DNA from: Flavobacterium sp. CS20
GTDB lineage: Bacteria > Bacteroidota > Bacteroidia > Flavobacteriales > Flavobacteriaceae
Direction of reading: 5' to 3'
NCBI RefSeq assembly: GCF_018080005.1
Contig: NZ_CP073015.1
Coordinates: forward strand, 1,364,001 to 1,428,000
DNA length: 64,000 nucleotides
Shown here: in pieces, positions 1 to 10,100 of the stretch
Layout: each line of letters starts with the position of its first letter
How positions within the stretch are numbered: position 1 is the stretch's first letter
Notes under the pieces: model-generated
The model's database searches: none
Told to the model about the DNA's origin: nothing
What the model saw: the letters and a program-made list of their open reading frames with translations, nothing else
Program-made: the position numbers and the translations under genes

Positions 1-709
1 TTTGAATATCATAACCCGCAGGAGCGATACCTAAAAGTCTATATTTAAGAGCTCCTTGTCTTTTATCAAAATACCAAATGCCTTTGACTAAATAAGCAGT
101 GATATCAGCACCTGTAATTTCAGTGGGTATCACATAAGGTTTCATTTGATTAATCAACTCATCTGAATACAATTCAGGATAATTTTGAAGTTCGTTAGAT
201 AGAGCTCTATTCAAGAACAATTGTACATTTTCGGTACCCGTAATACCATACTGACCTAATAAATCTAAAGCCACATCAGGTAAAAAGATAGCTTTCAAGG
301 AATTTTGAATTTCTTCATAGCTCTTTTTTTGTTGAAAATAGCTAGTAGAATACACTTCAGTTATTGCTCCTTCAGCATTAGGATCTTCTCCTCCTTTTTT
401 GATAGAAGATATTAAGACTTGAAATAATGATTGTCTGTTATCGCCAAGCCTACCGTCATCAAGTGGATACAACAAGGGATAATTAATTTTTTGATTCAAA
501 TCGATTTTTTCCCAAACAATTTTTGACCACATAATGTCTCGTTTGTCAACATAACCATAAGGTAAAGGTTTGCTATCGTCAAGTTCTTCTTCTTCTTGAG
601 ATAATTTTTTAATATCGTCAGGTGATTTAGCATTTAAAACACTTGACTGCGCATTAATTTGACTGAAAGTCAAAAAAAGAGCAATGATATAAATGAAACG
701 AATTGACAT
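1..709 (-). CDS. gldN: GldN, gliding motility / type IX secretion protein (partial)
   Basis: This is the N-terminal part of GldN, with the C-terminus lying off the left edge of the window. The ATG at 709 is followed by a hydrophobic signal peptide of about 20 residues ending in QINA-Q, then a mature region with SVLNAKSPDDIKKL, YGYVDKRDIMWSK and YPLLYPLDDGRLGDNRQSLF. In known systems GldN is periplasmic and forms the outer-membrane-associated ring with the lipoprotein GldK. It is the last of four genes (gldK, L, M, N) on the minus strand, 15 nt downstream of gldM, and probably co-transcribed with them. The assignment rests on the protein pattern plus the fixed gene order. Confidence 0.93.
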   Translation of the reverse strand, partial: MSIRFIYIIALFLTFSQINAQSSVLNAKSPDDIKKLSQEEEELDDSKPLPYGYVDKRDIMWSKIVWEKIDLNQKINYPLLYPLDDGRLGDNRQSLFQVLISSIKKGGEDPNAEGAITEVYSTSYFQQKKSYEEIQNSLKAIFLPDVALDLLGQYGITGTENVQLFLNRALSNELQNYPELYSDELINQMKPYVIPTEITGADITAYLVKGIWYFDKRQGALKYRLLGIAPAGYDIQ

Positions 710-724
710 AAATAAAATGTTTAA

Positions 725-2299
725 TTAGTTTGTAAGTTGTACAAGCAAAGCAGGCATACTTTTCACGTTAACCTGAGCGCCTGGAACATCTGCACGAATA
801 TCAAAAAATTGAATGATATCGCCAGTTTTAGCTAAGGCGAGTGTTTTTTTAGCTTGAGCGTTTAATCTATCTCCGTTAACAACAACTGAAGCCTGACCTG
901 GTACACTCATAGTAAATCGTTTAACGACAGGTGAAATATCAAAATCAAAGTCTTCAAAAATTGCACCTATTGGAGATATTTCTACAGCTTTACGCGGTAG
1001 TTTTATAGCACCACCTTGAGCCACTTGACCACGAATGGTCGGTGTAGGTCTTGGAAGTGATTTAATTCTAAAGTTGGTTGAAGAGCTAAAAGTTTCGCCT
1101 TCTATAGTACCGTTTACCTTGATGCTTAATTCCTTACCCGTGCCAGGTTTTAAAATATAAGTTGAACCTGATTTTTTTCTAAATGTATGTCCTGGAGCAG
1201 ATGCTGAAATATTATTTTCAGGCACACCTGGCATTGATACGGTAATAGGATTATCAATACCTCTATAAACGACATTCATTTTATCAGCAGAAACAATGGC
1301 TTGATTTGGTTTAGGAATAACTTGGAATGATTGTTCTACAGGAACTTCAATATCTTCAGCATCTTCTTGAGCAAACACAAGTTTACCTTCAATTTTATGC
1401 TCACTTGGATTACCAGCTGTAACATTAAGTTTTACTTTTCCACCAACAATTTCAAAATCTTTTCCTTTTTCGAGTTGGCGACCGTCTAATTTTAAATTTA
1501 CTGTTGTTGGTACTGTAGTTGAGTCTGTTCTTCCAAGAACAATATTACCATCAAATTTATTTCCAGGATAAACCGCACTTCTTTCAGTTTCAAGCAGTGT
1601 TGAATAATTATTCATAGAAGCAATTTCTACCAATTGACCTGAGAACATCTTAGAAAGCACTTCATTTTCATTAATTTTAATGTTATTCTGAAGCGTAGAT
1701 AATTTAGTGATTGTTGAAATTAATGGATAACCTATATAATGATAACTGATATAATCCATTTTCTTTCCATCATTATCTGTTATTACAACATCAGCTTCTT
1801 TAAAGGTTTCCTTTACATTCTCTATCACATTAGGATACGAATCTCCTATAAGCTGTTCCATACCATTACGATATTCTTCCATCTTCTGCATAAATTCTTG
1901 ACCAGCTTTAGTTAATTTACCACTAATCATAAATTTTTCGTTCACATAAGAGTCTTTATCCATTGCTTCATAATCCTTAGGATTTTCAACAGTGCCTTCA
2001 AATTCACTTTTAAGTGTAGCTAAATAAGAATAATAATTATCAGATAGTGTTGAAACTTGCTCTGCAGTTTTAGCGATTTCACCAAATTGTTCTTTAGACT
2101 CAATCGCTTTCTTTTTAAGACCTTCGAGAGCTATTTTGTTTTTTTCTTCAAAAGTTTTGTTTGTCGCAGTAACGGTTTCATTGACGATACCAAAACCCGT
2201 CAAAACTTCTTTAGACATATTCAAAGCTATCATTGAAATGAAAACCAAATACATTAGGTTAATCATTTTCTGCCTTGGTGATACTTTTCCAGATGCCAT
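725..2299 (-). CDS. gldM: GldM, type IX secretion / gliding motor subunit
   Basis: The 524-residue protein has the family's usual length. It has a short cytoplasmic N-terminus (MASGKVSPRQKMINLMYLV), one transmembrane helix at about residues 11-32 and a long periplasmic part. In known T9SS, GldM dimers pass through the GldL ring and carry proton-driven movement to the GldKN ring. Family features include the VSPRQKMINLMYLVF start and a C-terminal beta domain with PRPTPTIRGQVAQGGAIKLP. It lies between gldL and gldN on the same strand and looks intact. Confidence 0.96.
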   Translation of the reverse strand: MASGKVSPRQKMINLMYLVFISMIALNMSKEVLTGFGIVNETVTATNKTFEEKNKIALEGLKKKAIESKEQFGEIAKTAEQVSTLSDNYYSYLATLKSEFEGTVENPKDYEAMDKDSYVNEKFMISGKLTKAGQEFMQKMEEYRNGMEQLIGDSYPNVIENVKETFKEADVVITDNDGKKMDYISYHYIGYPLISTITKLSTLQNNIKINENEVLSKMFSGQLVEIASMNNYSTLLETERSAVYPGNKFDGNIVLGRTDSTTVPTTVNLKLDGRQLEKGKDFEIVGGKVKLNVTAGNPSEHKIEGKLVFAQEDAEDIEVPVEQSFQVIPKPNQAIVSADKMNVVYRGIDNPITVSMPGVPENNISASAPGHTFRKKSGSTYILKPGTGKELSIKVNGTIEGETFSSSTNFRIKSLPRPTPTIRGQVAQGGAIKLPRKAVEISPIGAIFEDFDFDISPVVKRFTMSVPGQASVVVNGDRLNAQAKKTLALAKTGDIIQFFDIRADVPGAQVNVKSMPALLVQLTN

Positions 2300-2335
2300 A
2301 TTATGTTATATTTTTTATATTAATTAAGAGATGAA

Positions 2336-2979
2336 TTAAGCTTTAGGTTGCATAGCACTAAGCATACCGCCATAAACTCCATTAAGAGAGTTAAGGTTTT
2401 TAGTCAATGACTCCATTTGTTCTCTTAATTTACTAGCATTATCAGCAACAGCTTCATTAATTTGAGCTTGTTTAGAAGCTGACTCCACTTGTGCTTTGTA
2501 CAAGTTATTTAAAGATTCCATTTGTCTGCGGCTAATGAAAGCTCTTCACTGTATTTCTTTTGAGAATTGATTCCATCTGTAGTTGGTGATAAGTTTTTAG
2601 CTGCACTTTCAAAACTTCTTATACTTTCACCTAAGCTTTCCATAAGATTAGAGTCAATTCTAGCTTCTTTGAGCATTTCATCAAGTTTTTGAGACAATAT
2701 CCCTTTTTCTTCTTCATCAGCCTCGACACCTTCTCTTGCTCTACTGTCAGCATCTTCACCAGCGAGTTCTGGATAGACTTTAGACCAGTCAAGTTCAGAA
2801 TCAACAGGTTCGAATGCAGAAACTGCAAAAACAATTGCTTCTGTTACTAGACCAATAATCAACATAAAGTCACCATTAAGCCAGTGCATAAGTTTAAATA
2901 GTGCTCCAATAATAACAACAGAGGCTCCGAGACCATATATCATGTTCATTACTTTCTTTGACGTATTTGATTTTGCCAT
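2336..2979 (-). CDS. gldL: GldL, gliding / T9SS motor protein, split by a 1-nt frameshift
   Basis: GldL forms the inner-membrane proton-powered motor with GldM. Residues 13-34 and 38-58 are two membrane helices, and Glu47 in the second is probably the charged residue needed for proton flow. The first frame ends early at AADKWNL; the family's C-terminal part (MESLNNLYKAQVESA to YGGMLSAMQPKA) continues in another frame from 2521. One extra A in the short run at 2521-2523 (T on the plus strand) restores GAC-AAA-ATG-GAA and a 214-residue protein of normal size. No slippery site is visible, so this is a real mutation or a base missing from the sequence. All neighbouring gld genes are intact. Confidence 0.9.
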
Positions 2980-3043
2980 AATTTTTAAGTTTTAATTTAT
3001 TAATTATTTATTGATTTGATTATTATAAAATTTTGTTTTGATT

Positions 3044-4474
3044 TTAATTTCTTCTGCGGTTTTGTGATATCCCACTACCGAGGTAGTCCTGTACAGTTCT
3101 AAATCCAATGTAGCTTCTTGCAGAATCTGCATATTCATAATCTCTGGTACTCACTCTTAAAAAGTAACTAACATCTTTCCAAGAACCGCCTCTAATAACT
3201 TTACGGTTATTTTCTTGATTATTCATATTAGGATTAATAGAAGACATATATTCATAGGATGATGGGTCATATGAAGTATTTACCCATTCAGCAACATTTC
3301 CAGACATATTATATAGACCATAATCATTGGGTTGATAAGCATCAGCCTCAACGGTATAAAGAGCTTCATCTGCCGCATAATCACCTCGTAAAGGTTTAAA
3401 ATTAGCGAGATAGCAAGCTCTATCATCTTTTGTGTATGGACTACCCCAAGGAAATGAAGCAGATTCTAAACCTCCACGAGCGACATATTCCCATTCAGCT
3501 TCCGATGGAAGTCTAAAAGCTGGCGATCTGTTTTTGTCAGCTTCTTTATTATATGTATTTAAATATTGTGTTCTCCAATCTGAAAATGCTTTAGCTTGCA
3601 CCCATGAGACACCGACAACAGGATAATTATCGAATGCAGTATGGTAAAAATAGTTGTTATGCATTGGTTCGTTGTACGAATAATTAAAGTCTTTTATCCA
3701 TACAGTAGTATCTGGATAGACAGGAACTTTCTGCTCAACGATCTGACTGGAAAGCTTTTTATCTGAACGAGCGACTTTGTCTAAATTTACAGTTTTATAG
3801 CTGTAAACAAATTTTGTAACATCAAGCATACGCTCTCCATTGTAAGAATCTTCTTTATCTAAGTAAAATTCATCCATCACATAAACATAGTTTTCGTCTG
3901 GATATTCTGAAGGTTTCCAAATAATATCAACATCCCAATTCAAAGCTCTATCCATAGGGTCATAATGCTTTGAATATTGTTGATATGGTGTTTGATAATC
4001 CTGATTTTGATTATTATTACCTCTACCAAACAAGCCTAAACCTCCTTTTTTGTTTTGACCAATTGATTTAAAAGCAAAATCTTGAATACTTCTACTATTT
4101 CTTCCTCCGCCTTGATTTGGATCTGCATTATCTCCACCTCCAGCAAGCTCAGCCTCTTCTGCGAGTTTTTGTCTAATAACAGAATCTCTGACATATTCAG
4201 TGAACTGTCTGTATTCAGAATTGGTTATTTCAGTCTCATCCATGTAAAAAGATGTAACTGTCATGGTTTTAATCGGTGCATTTTTAAGTCCAGCAATATC
4301 ATAATCAGATTTACCCATGGTAAAAGAACCACCTTCTATTTTTACCATTCCATAAGGTTTTTCAGGAAACCACTGTTTACCTTGAACACCTACAAGCTGT
4401 CCTTTATCACTATTAGAACAACTAACTAAAAGAGAAATCACTATAAATAATTTCAATAAAAATTTAAACTTCAT
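3044..4474 (-). CDS. gldK: GldK, gliding / T9SS lipoprotein with FGE-sulfatase fold
   Basis: The protein has 476 residues. A lipoprotein signal with lipobox LLVSC gives Cys19 as the lipidated residue. The formylglycine-generating-enzyme-like domain follows (KIEGGSFTMG, SFYMDETEITNSEYRQF, RLPSEAEWEYVARGG, NMSGNVAEWVN, VIRGGSWKD, YIGFRTV). In known systems GldK is an outer-membrane lipoprotein that makes the periplasmic ring with GldN and has no oxidase role. The Asn/Gln/Gly-rich insertion around residues 110-160 is typical of the family. It is the first gene of the gld block. Confidence 0.96.
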   Translation of the reverse strand: MKFKFLLKLFIVISLLVSCSNSDKGQLVGVQGKQWFPEKPYGMVKIEGGSFTMGKSDYDIAGLKNAPIKTMTVTSFYMDETEITNSEYRQFTEYVRDSVIRQKLAEEAELAGGGDNADPNQGGGRNSRSIQDFAFKSIGQNKKGGLGLFGRGNNNQNQDYQTPYQQYSKHYDPMDRALNWDVDIIWKPSEYPDENYVYVMDEFYLDKEDSYNGERMLDVTKFVYSYKTVNLDKVARSDKKLSSQIVEQKVPVYPDTTVWIKDFNYSYNEPMHNNYFYHTAFDNYPVVGVSWVQAKAFSDWRTQYLNTYNKEADKNRSPAFRLPSEAEWEYVARGGLESASFPWGSPYTKDDRACYLANFKPLRGDYAADEALYTVEADAYQPNDYGLYNMSGNVAEWVNTSYDPSSYEYMSSINPNMNNQENNRKVIRGGSWKDVSYFLRVSTRDYEYADSARSYIGFRTVQDYLGSGISQNRRRN

Positions 4475-4557
4475 ACAAAATCGTTTAGTTCATTTAAAAT
4501 TTCAGTATTACAAAAAAACAATAATTTTATTAATAAACCCGTAAATTTTTTAAAAAA

Positions 4558-5706
4558 TCAAAATTCATTTTTTTTTCTTGCTTTTACCCAACGTTCTGGT
4601 ATGTTTTGATTGCAAGCTGAAATGTAATTTTGCTTATCACATGGTAATAACGTATGTTGATTTAATTTATTATTAACATCTTTAAAATTAGAAGATATTT
4701 CTATCCACCACCGACCAGAGAGTTGACTTTCATAAAATACTAAGATATCATTTTCTACGGGAACTTGATATTTTATAAAGTTTGGATTATTGATGTCTGC
4801 TTTTTCATCGAGTCTAAATTTTACGCCTTCTATAAAATACCAAATCACTTGAGCTATCAATTGTTTTGAAATGTTTGAAGTTAGATGTTGAAGCTCGTAC
4901 AGCCCAAACGAACTTACCTTATCGCTTATTCCTGCATATCTTGAAAGTGCACATATTTCACGGCTATCAAAACCATTTGGATATAAACTGTCTTGACCTA
5001 AAGATTGACTTTGTATGCTGGTAACATCCAAAGCCACGATATCTGCATCTCTTAAAGTAGGTTCTACACTCTCAATGTTTTTTGATACTTCGCCTAACCT
5101 ATATGCCTCAAAAAACATTTTTTCTAAAAGGTTGATTTCCTCTTGAGAATTTAGATATGTTTGATAACCGACATTAGCATAATTAAAGAGATTATAAGGT
5201 TTTTGAACTATCATATGGCTTAAAAATGACTGATTGTGCATCTTGACATTAGAGTCGCCTAAATCAAATTTTGCATCTATATTGGCTAAATTCAGCATAT
5301 ATTTTATTCCATCATAAGCCCTATATTGTGAGTAGAGTATATCTTGAGAGCCTCCTAATATTATAGGTATAATATTGTAACCAAGCACTTTTTTAATAAT
5401 ACTTTGAAATGCGTAATAAGTATCACTGATAGATTCTCCTGCATCTAAGATACCTAAGTCTATTATTGATAAATTCCAATTCCCTTTATATAATTGGTAA
5501 AGTTGAATTTTAATTTCTTCAAAATCTATTTCGTTTTTATCAGATTGGTCGCCACGACATTCATTGATACTTATTATACAAAAATCAAAATCTTCTATTG
5601 ACGTTTGCTTATCTAAAAAACTAACCGAGGATCCGATATAAATATTGCTTAGATTTTCAACAGCCTCAATAAAACTTGATGTGTTTGGTTTTAAAATTTT
5701 AAACAT
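4558..5706 (-). CDS. Arginase-fold protein (formimidoylglutamase-like) with degraded metal site
   Basis: The 382-residue protein belongs to the arginase/formimidoylglutamase superfamily that often sits between topA and gldK in Flavobacteria. The arginase landmarks are present but altered: GGSQD where active enzymes have GGGHE or GGSHS, NIDAKFDLG where they have DAHxD, and ALDVTSI where they have the DxDxxDP-type motif. Most Mn-binding His and Asp residues are therefore absent, and I infer it is not a binuclear-manganese hydrolase. The stop of topA directly adjoins its start, suggesting cotranscription with topA and gldK. Its role is unknown; the conserved position hints at a link to gliding or secretion. 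Confidence 0.75.
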   Translation of the reverse strand: MFKILKPNTSSFIEAVENLSNIYIGSSVSFLDKQTSIEDFDFCIISINECRGDQSDKNEIDFEEIKIQLYQLYKGNWNLSIIDLGILDAGESISDTYYAFQSIIKKVLGYNIIPIILGGSQDILYSQYRAYDGIKYMLNLANIDAKFDLGDSNVKMHNQSFLSHMIVQKPYNLFNYANVGYQTYLNSQEEINLLEKMFFEAYRLGEVSKNIESVEPTLRDADIVALDVTSIQSQSLGQDSLYPNGFDSREICALSRYAGISDKVSSFGLYELQHLTSNISKQLIAQVIWYFIEGVKFRLDEKADINNPNFIKYQVPVENDILVFYESQLSGRWWIEISSNFKDVNNKLNQHTLLPCDKQNYISACNQNIPERWVKARKKNEF

Positions 5707-8207
5707 CTACTGTTTTCTTGATTTGGATTTGGATTTGGGTTTTGTCTTTCTTTTAGTTTTTTTAGGCTTCTTTTTGTCTAACATCGCTTTAACTTCTTCT
5801 AAGGTTAAAGCTTCGGCGTCTGTCGTTTTGGGTAATTCTATTTTGGTTTTACCTTGACTGACTTTATATCGACCCCATCTGGCTTTTTCTACTTTAATAC
5901 CTTCGTCTTCCCAATGGTGAATGAGTTTGTCTTTTTCCTTTTGAATTTTGTCTTCTATAAGTTCGATGATATCGGCTTCAGAAAGATTGTCAAAATCGTA
6001 TTTTTTACTGACATTGATAAACATGCCATCCCATTTCAAAAATGGTCCAAATCGCCCTTTACCTTTTTGAACGCCTTTACCTTTATATGTATATATAGGT
6101 TTTTCTGCCTCTTCTTTGGCTTTTATGATTTCAATGGCTCTATCATAACTGACTTCTAATGGGTCTTCGCCTTTGGGGATAGATGCAAACTTTTTACCAT
6201 ATTTTATATATGGTCCATATCGTCCAACGTTGGCTTCTACTTTTTCGCCTTTGTATTCGCCGAGTTCTTTTGGAAGCTTAAACAAATCCATAGCTTCTTC
6301 AAACGTGATAGAATTTAAAGTCTGGTGAGGTTGGAGTCCAGCAAATTTTGGTTTTTCTTCATCTTCTACAGAGCCAATTTGCACCATAGGTCCAAATTTA
6401 CCCAATCTAACACTAACAGGTTTTCCTGTTTTTGGATCTTTGCCAAGTATGCGTTCTCCGACTTCTCTTTGGGCATTTTTGGCAACATCTTCAACATTAG
6501 GATGAAATTTATCATAAAACTCTTGAATAACTTCTGTCCATTGTTCTTCACCTTGAGCAATTTCATCAAAATCTTGTTCGAGTTTAGCGGTAAAGTTATA
6601 ATCTAAAATTCCTTCGAAATGGTTGACTAAAAAGTCATTGACCACCATACCAACATCGGTAGGAATCAATTTACCTTTGTCAGCTCCTGTAATTTCAGAA
6701 AGTGTTTTTTCTTTAATCTCGTTATTTTTGAGAATTAATTTTTTATAAGACCGTTTATGGCCTTCAATATTTGATTTTTCTATATATTTTCTATTCTGAA
6801 TAGTCGAAATTGTTGGAGCGTATGTAGAAGGTCGCCCAATACCAAGTTCTTCAAGTTTTTTGACTAATGCCGCTTCGGTATAACGCGATGGTGGTCGTGT
6901 AAAGCCTTGTGTAGATTCTATAGCTATTGGTTCTAATTTATCACCTTTGGTGATTTTAGGCAACATTCCAGCTTGTTCTTCATCTTCTTCGTCTTTACCT
7001 TCAAGATAAACTTTTAGAAATCCATCAAATTTGATCATTTCGCCTTTGGCTACAAAAATTTCTTGGTGTTTATCGGCTTTTATTTTAACGTTTGTTCTCT
7101 CAAGTTGAGCATGACTCATTTGAGATGCAATAGCTCTTTTCCAAATCAATTCGTATAATCGCTGTTGATCGCGTTCTGCTGGCACGTTGTGTTTAGAAAA
7201 GTCTGTAGGTCTTATCGCCTCGTGAGCTTCTTGAGCTCCTTTAGATTTTCCTTTGTAGTTTCTACTTTGATGATATTTTTCACCATATGCCGAAATGATT
7301 TCGTTTTTTGCACCAGCTTTTGCCTGATTTGACAAGTTGACGCTATCGGTTCTCATATAAGTAATATGTCCAGCTTCGTATAAACGCTGTGCCATTGACA
7401 TCGTTTTTGCAACAGGAAAGTAGAGCTTTCTTGCGGCTTCTTGCTGTAATGTAGATGTCGTAAACGGCGGAGCTGGTTTTTTTTGAGCTGGCTTTTTGTC
7501 GAGTTCAGCAACTTCGAAGTTGGCATTAACACATTTTTCTAAAAACGATTTAGCTTCATCAAAAACATCAAAACGCTTTGGTAGTCTTGCTTTAAAAAAT
7601 GAACCGTCTTGGGTTTTGAATTGAGCTTCAACTTTATAAAAGGTTTCGGTTTTAAAATCTCTGATTTCACGTTCTCGTTCTACAATTAATCTTACAGATA
7701 CAGATTGCACACGTCCTGCTGATAATCCACCTTTGACTTTTCGCCATAACAACGGCGACAATTCATAACCTACCAATCGGTCTAAAACACGTCTGGCTTT
7801 TTGAGCATTCACTAAATTATAATTAATGCCTCGAGGATTTTCAATCGCTTTTTGAATAGCAGATTTTGTGATTTCTGAAAAAACAATGCGCTTTGTTTTA
7901 GCCTCATCAAGTTTTAATTCATCGTACAAGTGCCAAGCAATGGCTTCTCCTTCTCGGTCTTCATCACTGGCTAACCAAACGGTATCAGATGATTTTCTGC
8001 TTTATTTAATTTGGAGACTATAGATTTTTTATCAGAATTGACAACATATTTGGGTTGAAAATTATTATCAACGTCAACGCCAAGCTCTTTTTGGGGTAAA
8101 TCTGCTATGTGGCCGTAACTGGACTCAACTCTATAATCTTTACCAAGAAATTTTTCAATGGTTTTAGCTTTTGCAGGTGACTCGACAATAACTAAATTTT
8201 TGGGCAT
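5707..8207 (-). CDS. topA: DNA topoisomerase I, split by a 1-nt frameshift
   Basis: Type IA topoisomerase, which relaxes negative supercoils through a covalent 5'-phosphotyrosine. The N-terminal TOPRIM begins [21 protein letters not shown] choose the ATG at 8207 rather than an upstream one because the family starts there. The active-site region is [10 protein letters not shown], followed by the [21 protein letters not shown] motif and C-terminal repeat domains with a Lys-rich tail. The first frame runs into ENHLIPFG and stops at 7971. Adding one A to the run at 7993-7996 gives [18 protein letters not shown] and a continuous 833-residue enzyme. Because topA is normally essential, a missing base in the sequence is the likeliest explanation. 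Confidence 0.92.
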
Positions 8208-8457
8208 AGTAAGTGAATTTTGTGTGTGCAAAAGTAGGCGAATTTTTGAATATAAAAATTGAAGTGGCTTTTAATCTAAAATAAAATCTTTGCAAAATCT
8301 TATCTAAATAATTATAACTCATTAATATTTAAGTGTTTATACAAACATGATATGAGATTGATTTTTTTTTAAATCCGTATAAAATAAATTATTTAATTTA
8401 AACTTAATTTTAAAAATCTGTATTCAAAAAAATACATCTTTGTAAAAAACAATTTAA

Positions 8458-9897
8458 GTGAAAAAAATAGAATGCATCAGTGTTTTTGATATGCTAAAAA
8501 TTGGTGTTGGTCCATCAAGCTCTCACACTCTGGGAATATGGCGAGCTGCACAACTTTTTGTAAAAGAACTTAAAGCCATAAAAGCTATTGAAACCATCGA
8601 TTCCATTAAAGTTGAGCTTTACGGTTCTCTTTCTCTCACGGGCAAAGGTCACGCCACGGATATAGCCGTTGCTCTTGGTTTGATGGGATTTGACCCTGTA
8701 AAAATGCCCATTGAAAACATTGATGCTGAAATTTCAACATTAAAATCTGAATCAAAACTACTATTAGGACATCAAAACTACATAAAATTTAGTTTCAAAA
8801 ACGATATAGAATTTAAAAGTCAATTTTTGGATTTTCACCCTAACGGAATGATTTTTAAAGCTTTTTCTAAAAGTAAAATTTTGCATCAAGAAGCTTTCTA
8901 TTCTATTGGTGGTGGATTTGTAGTGAAAGAAGAAAGAGAAAATGCCAAACAAAAAATGGAAGATTTTAAACATTTTCCGTTTTCTATAGAAACTGGTGAA
9001 GAATTACTAACCTATTGTTCAAAAGAAAAGAAATCTATTGCAGAAATAGTTTTAGAAAACGAAAAATCGCTTCGTTCTGGAGATGAAATTGATCAAGGAT
9101 TAAAAGATATTTGGAAAGTGATGTTAGATTCTATGTATGTCGGTTGCCATACCAGTGGTGAATTGCCTGGCGGACTAAATGTGAGTCGCAGAGCTTTAAA
9201 AATGAATCAAAACCTCCTATGTGAGCATTTTGAAACTTATGATAATGCCGAAGAATGGCTTCAAACCATCCGACAAACCGAAGTCAAGTTTAGGCAAATA
9301 TTAAAATGGGTAAGTTGTTTTGCTATTTCAGTCAATGAAGTCAATGCATCTTTAGGTCGTGTAGTCACTGCACCGACTAATGGTAGTGCAGGAACATTAC
9401 CCGCTGTGATGATGTACTATATGACCATTGAAAATCATCAAGCTTCTTTTGAAGAACTTAAAGAATTTATGCTGGTTGCCAGTGAAATAGGAAGTTTGTT
9501 TAAAAAAGGGGCAACCATTTCTGCGACAATGGGTGGCTGTCAAGCTGAAATTGGCGTGTCATCTGCTATGGCAGTAGCTGGCTTAACACACGTGATGGGT
9601 GGCACAGCCGAACAAGCACTTATGGCGAGCGAAATTGCTATGGAACATCATCTGGGTTTAACTTGTGATCCTATCGCTGGATTGGTTCAAATACCTTGTA
9701 TAGAACGAAATGCTATGGGTGCCATAAAAGCCATCAACGCAGCAGAAATCGCTATTGAATCTGATGCTTCAAAAGCAAAAGTGCCGCTTGACAAAGTGAT
9801 TAAAACCTTGTGGGAAACCGCTAAAGACATGAACAACAAATACAAAGAAACTTCTGAAGGCGGTCTGGCGGTTCAAGTTAATATCAGTGATTGCTAA
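8458..9897 (+). CDS. sdaA: L-serine dehydratase, iron-sulfur single-chain type
   Basis: Converts L-serine to pyruvate and ammonia using a [4Fe-4S] cluster. The 479-residue chain has the fused beta and alpha domains of the SdaA type. The N-terminal signature is GPSSSHTLG (about residues 18-26). Cluster cysteines are visible in GGCQAEIG and in the [18 protein letters not shown] segment. The start is GTG at 8458, supported by [23 protein letters not shown]. It stands alone on the plus strand, divergent from topA, with about 250 bp of AT-rich upstream sequence. Its neighbours downstream include serine synthesis genes, so serine making and breaking are encoded close together. Confidence 0.93.
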   Translation: MKKIECISVFDMLKIGVGPSSSHTLGIWRAAQLFVKELKAIKAIETIDSIKVELYGSLSLTGKGHATDIAVALGLMGFDPVKMPIENIDAEISTLKSESKLLLGHQNYIKFSFKNDIEFKSQFLDFHPNGMIFKAFSKSKILHQEAFYSIGGGFVVKEERENAKQKMEDFKHFPFSIETGEELLTYCSKEKKSIAEIVLENEKSLRSGDEIDQGLKDIWKVMLDSMYVGCHTSGELPGGLNVSRRALKMNQNLLCEHFETYDNAEEWLQTIRQTEVKFRQILKWVSCFAISVNEVNASLGRVVTAPTNGSAGTLPAVMMYYMTIENHQASFEELKEFMLVASEIGSLFKKGATISATMGGCQAEIGVSSAMAVAGLTHVMGGTAEQALMASEIAMEHHLGLTCDPIAGLVQIPCIERNAMGAIKAINAAEIAIESDASKAKVPLDKVIKTLWETAKDMNNKYKETSEGGLAVQVNISDC

Positions 9898-9982
9898 TCT
9901 TATATTTTACCCTAATTTAGCGTGAGTTCGATATAAATTCCAATAAAATATATTCATATAAAAATACAACAGATATTTAATC

Positions 9983-10038
9983 ATTTGTCATGTCGATAGA
10001 GCAAAGCATGAGCGACGAGACATCTCTGAATGACAAAT
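9983..10038. repeat. Single palindromic intergenic element
   Basis: The ends ATTTGTCAT and ATGACAAAT are perfect inverted repeats around a core containing GCATGAGCGACGAGACATCTC. It lies in the gap between sdaA and the amidohydrolase gene, whose 3' ends face each other. It resembles the larger TGTCATTC/GGAATGACA arrays elsewhere in the window but is a single copy of a different sequence class. Confidence 0.6.
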
Positions 10039-10100
10039 TTGCTTATAAAAAGATGTAATCATCTGATTTACAGTTTTCAATAAATCGAACTCAGGTTAAT

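Noticed and set aside
2509..2530. Programmed frameshifting in gldL, and likewise in topA
   Set aside because: No slippery heptamer or downstream structure is visible, and the shift differs from gene to gene; a missing base is simpler.
8278..8448. ATCTTTG motifs upstream of sdaA as a promoter
   Set aside because: The TA of the TAnnTTTG box is wrongly spaced (TACATCTTTG, TAAAATCTTTG), so a specific promoter call is not justified.
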